Below are positions 63,899-64,000 of a stretch of DNA of 64,000 nt, piece by piece; the stretch's first letter is position 1, and every line of letters starts with the position of its first letter. The notes under the pieces were generated by a model that worked only from the letters and a program-made list of their open reading frames with translations, was not told where the DNA came from and made no database searches. The DNA comes from Pseudevernia furfuracea (Eukaryota; Ascomycota; Lecanoromycetes; Lecanorales; Parmeliaceae). The stretch spans positions 248,001 through 312,000 of the forward strand of contig JAIUPT010000050.1 of NCBI GenBank assembly GCA_022315425.1, written 5' to 3'. A program made the translations under genes and the position numbers.

Positions 63899-64000
63899 AT
63901 GTCGAAGAAAGAGAAACTGACGGATGAAGAGCTTTTCGCTCAGTTCGAGGGTTTGGAGGGCGATAGCACTGCAGTTCAAGCCCCAAAACCAAAAATAGGC
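63899..64000 (+). CDS. Start of a gene running off the window; Mtc1-like N-terminus
   Basis: ATG at 63899 after a pyrimidine-rich leader; 34 codons to the edge: MSKKEKLTDEELFAQFEGLE then GDSTAVQ and a Pro/Lys-rich stretch. The DEELxAQFExL start followed by low complexity resembles the fungal Mtc1/DUF5427 family, but too little is visible to be sure. No stop or intron in the visible part. Confidence 0.5.
   Translation, partial: MSKKEKLTDEELFAQFEGLEGDSTAVQAPKPKIG

Overview
The window comes from a filamentous ascomycete (Pezizomycotina; Leotiomycetes is a guess from the retroelement style and should be tested). It has two compartments. Positions 1 to about 45,930 are AT-rich and made almost entirely of transposable elements carrying the mark of repeat-induced point mutation (RIP): CAA/CAG turned into TAA/TAG, TGG into stops, CGA into TGA, Cys into Tyr. 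Positions 45,930 to 64,000 are a balanced-GC gene island with short fungal introns.

The repeat block resolves into a nest, layer by layer, through target-site duplications (TSDs). The oldest layer is a pogo/Fot-type DNA transposon (minus strand), now in three pieces at 497-1180, 1368-1719 and 30254-30575. A Ty3/gypsy chromovirus, here called Gypsy-Y copy A (1720-30253, TSD AAGAG), landed in its transposase gene. Copy A was hit by three elements: a BIR-gene element (3100-6113, TSD TCTCG), a second chromovirus, Gypsy-X (8084-18201, TSD CTATA), and an inverted Gypsy-Y copy B (22323-30127, TSD CTTTC). Gypsy-X contains a second BIR-gene element (13872-17025). Copy B carries a solo LTR (22332-22523, TSD AGACT). 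To the right lie a tandem Ty1/copia array (30811-40040) with a non-coding LTR element inside (35918-37712, TSD CAGAT), a degenerate Mutator-like transposase (about 40200-43680) hit by two solo LTRs, and a pair of small copia elements in opposite orientation (43850-45926).

The most striking content is a short LTR element without pol. Its only long gene encodes a protein with an N-terminal BIR (inhibitor-of-apoptosis) zinc fold, a Gag-like region and two C2HC zinc fingers. Two copies are present. The copy at 14946-16457 is intact with all BIR zinc ligands, while the one at 4111-5454 has lost one. These elements share their leader and 3' region with Gypsy-X, so they look like Gypsy-X derivatives in which gag-pol was replaced. 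Their primer-binding sites are complementary to a 10-nt segment of their own LTR, and two LTR subfamilies show matching changes on both sides, which points to Tf1-style self-priming.

The gene island holds, on the minus strand, an RCK2/Srk1-like CaMK-family kinase (three exons), a 1191-residue protein with five tandem RRTxSLTRRL repeats, and a GPI-anchored serine/threonine-rich wall protein. It then has a broken secreted-protein gene (+), a Zn(II)2Cys6 transcription factor (+, five exons), an unrecognised nuclear-looking protein (-), and the start of a gene running off the right edge (+). They do not form an obvious pathway and look like ordinary conserved fungal genes beside a repeat block.
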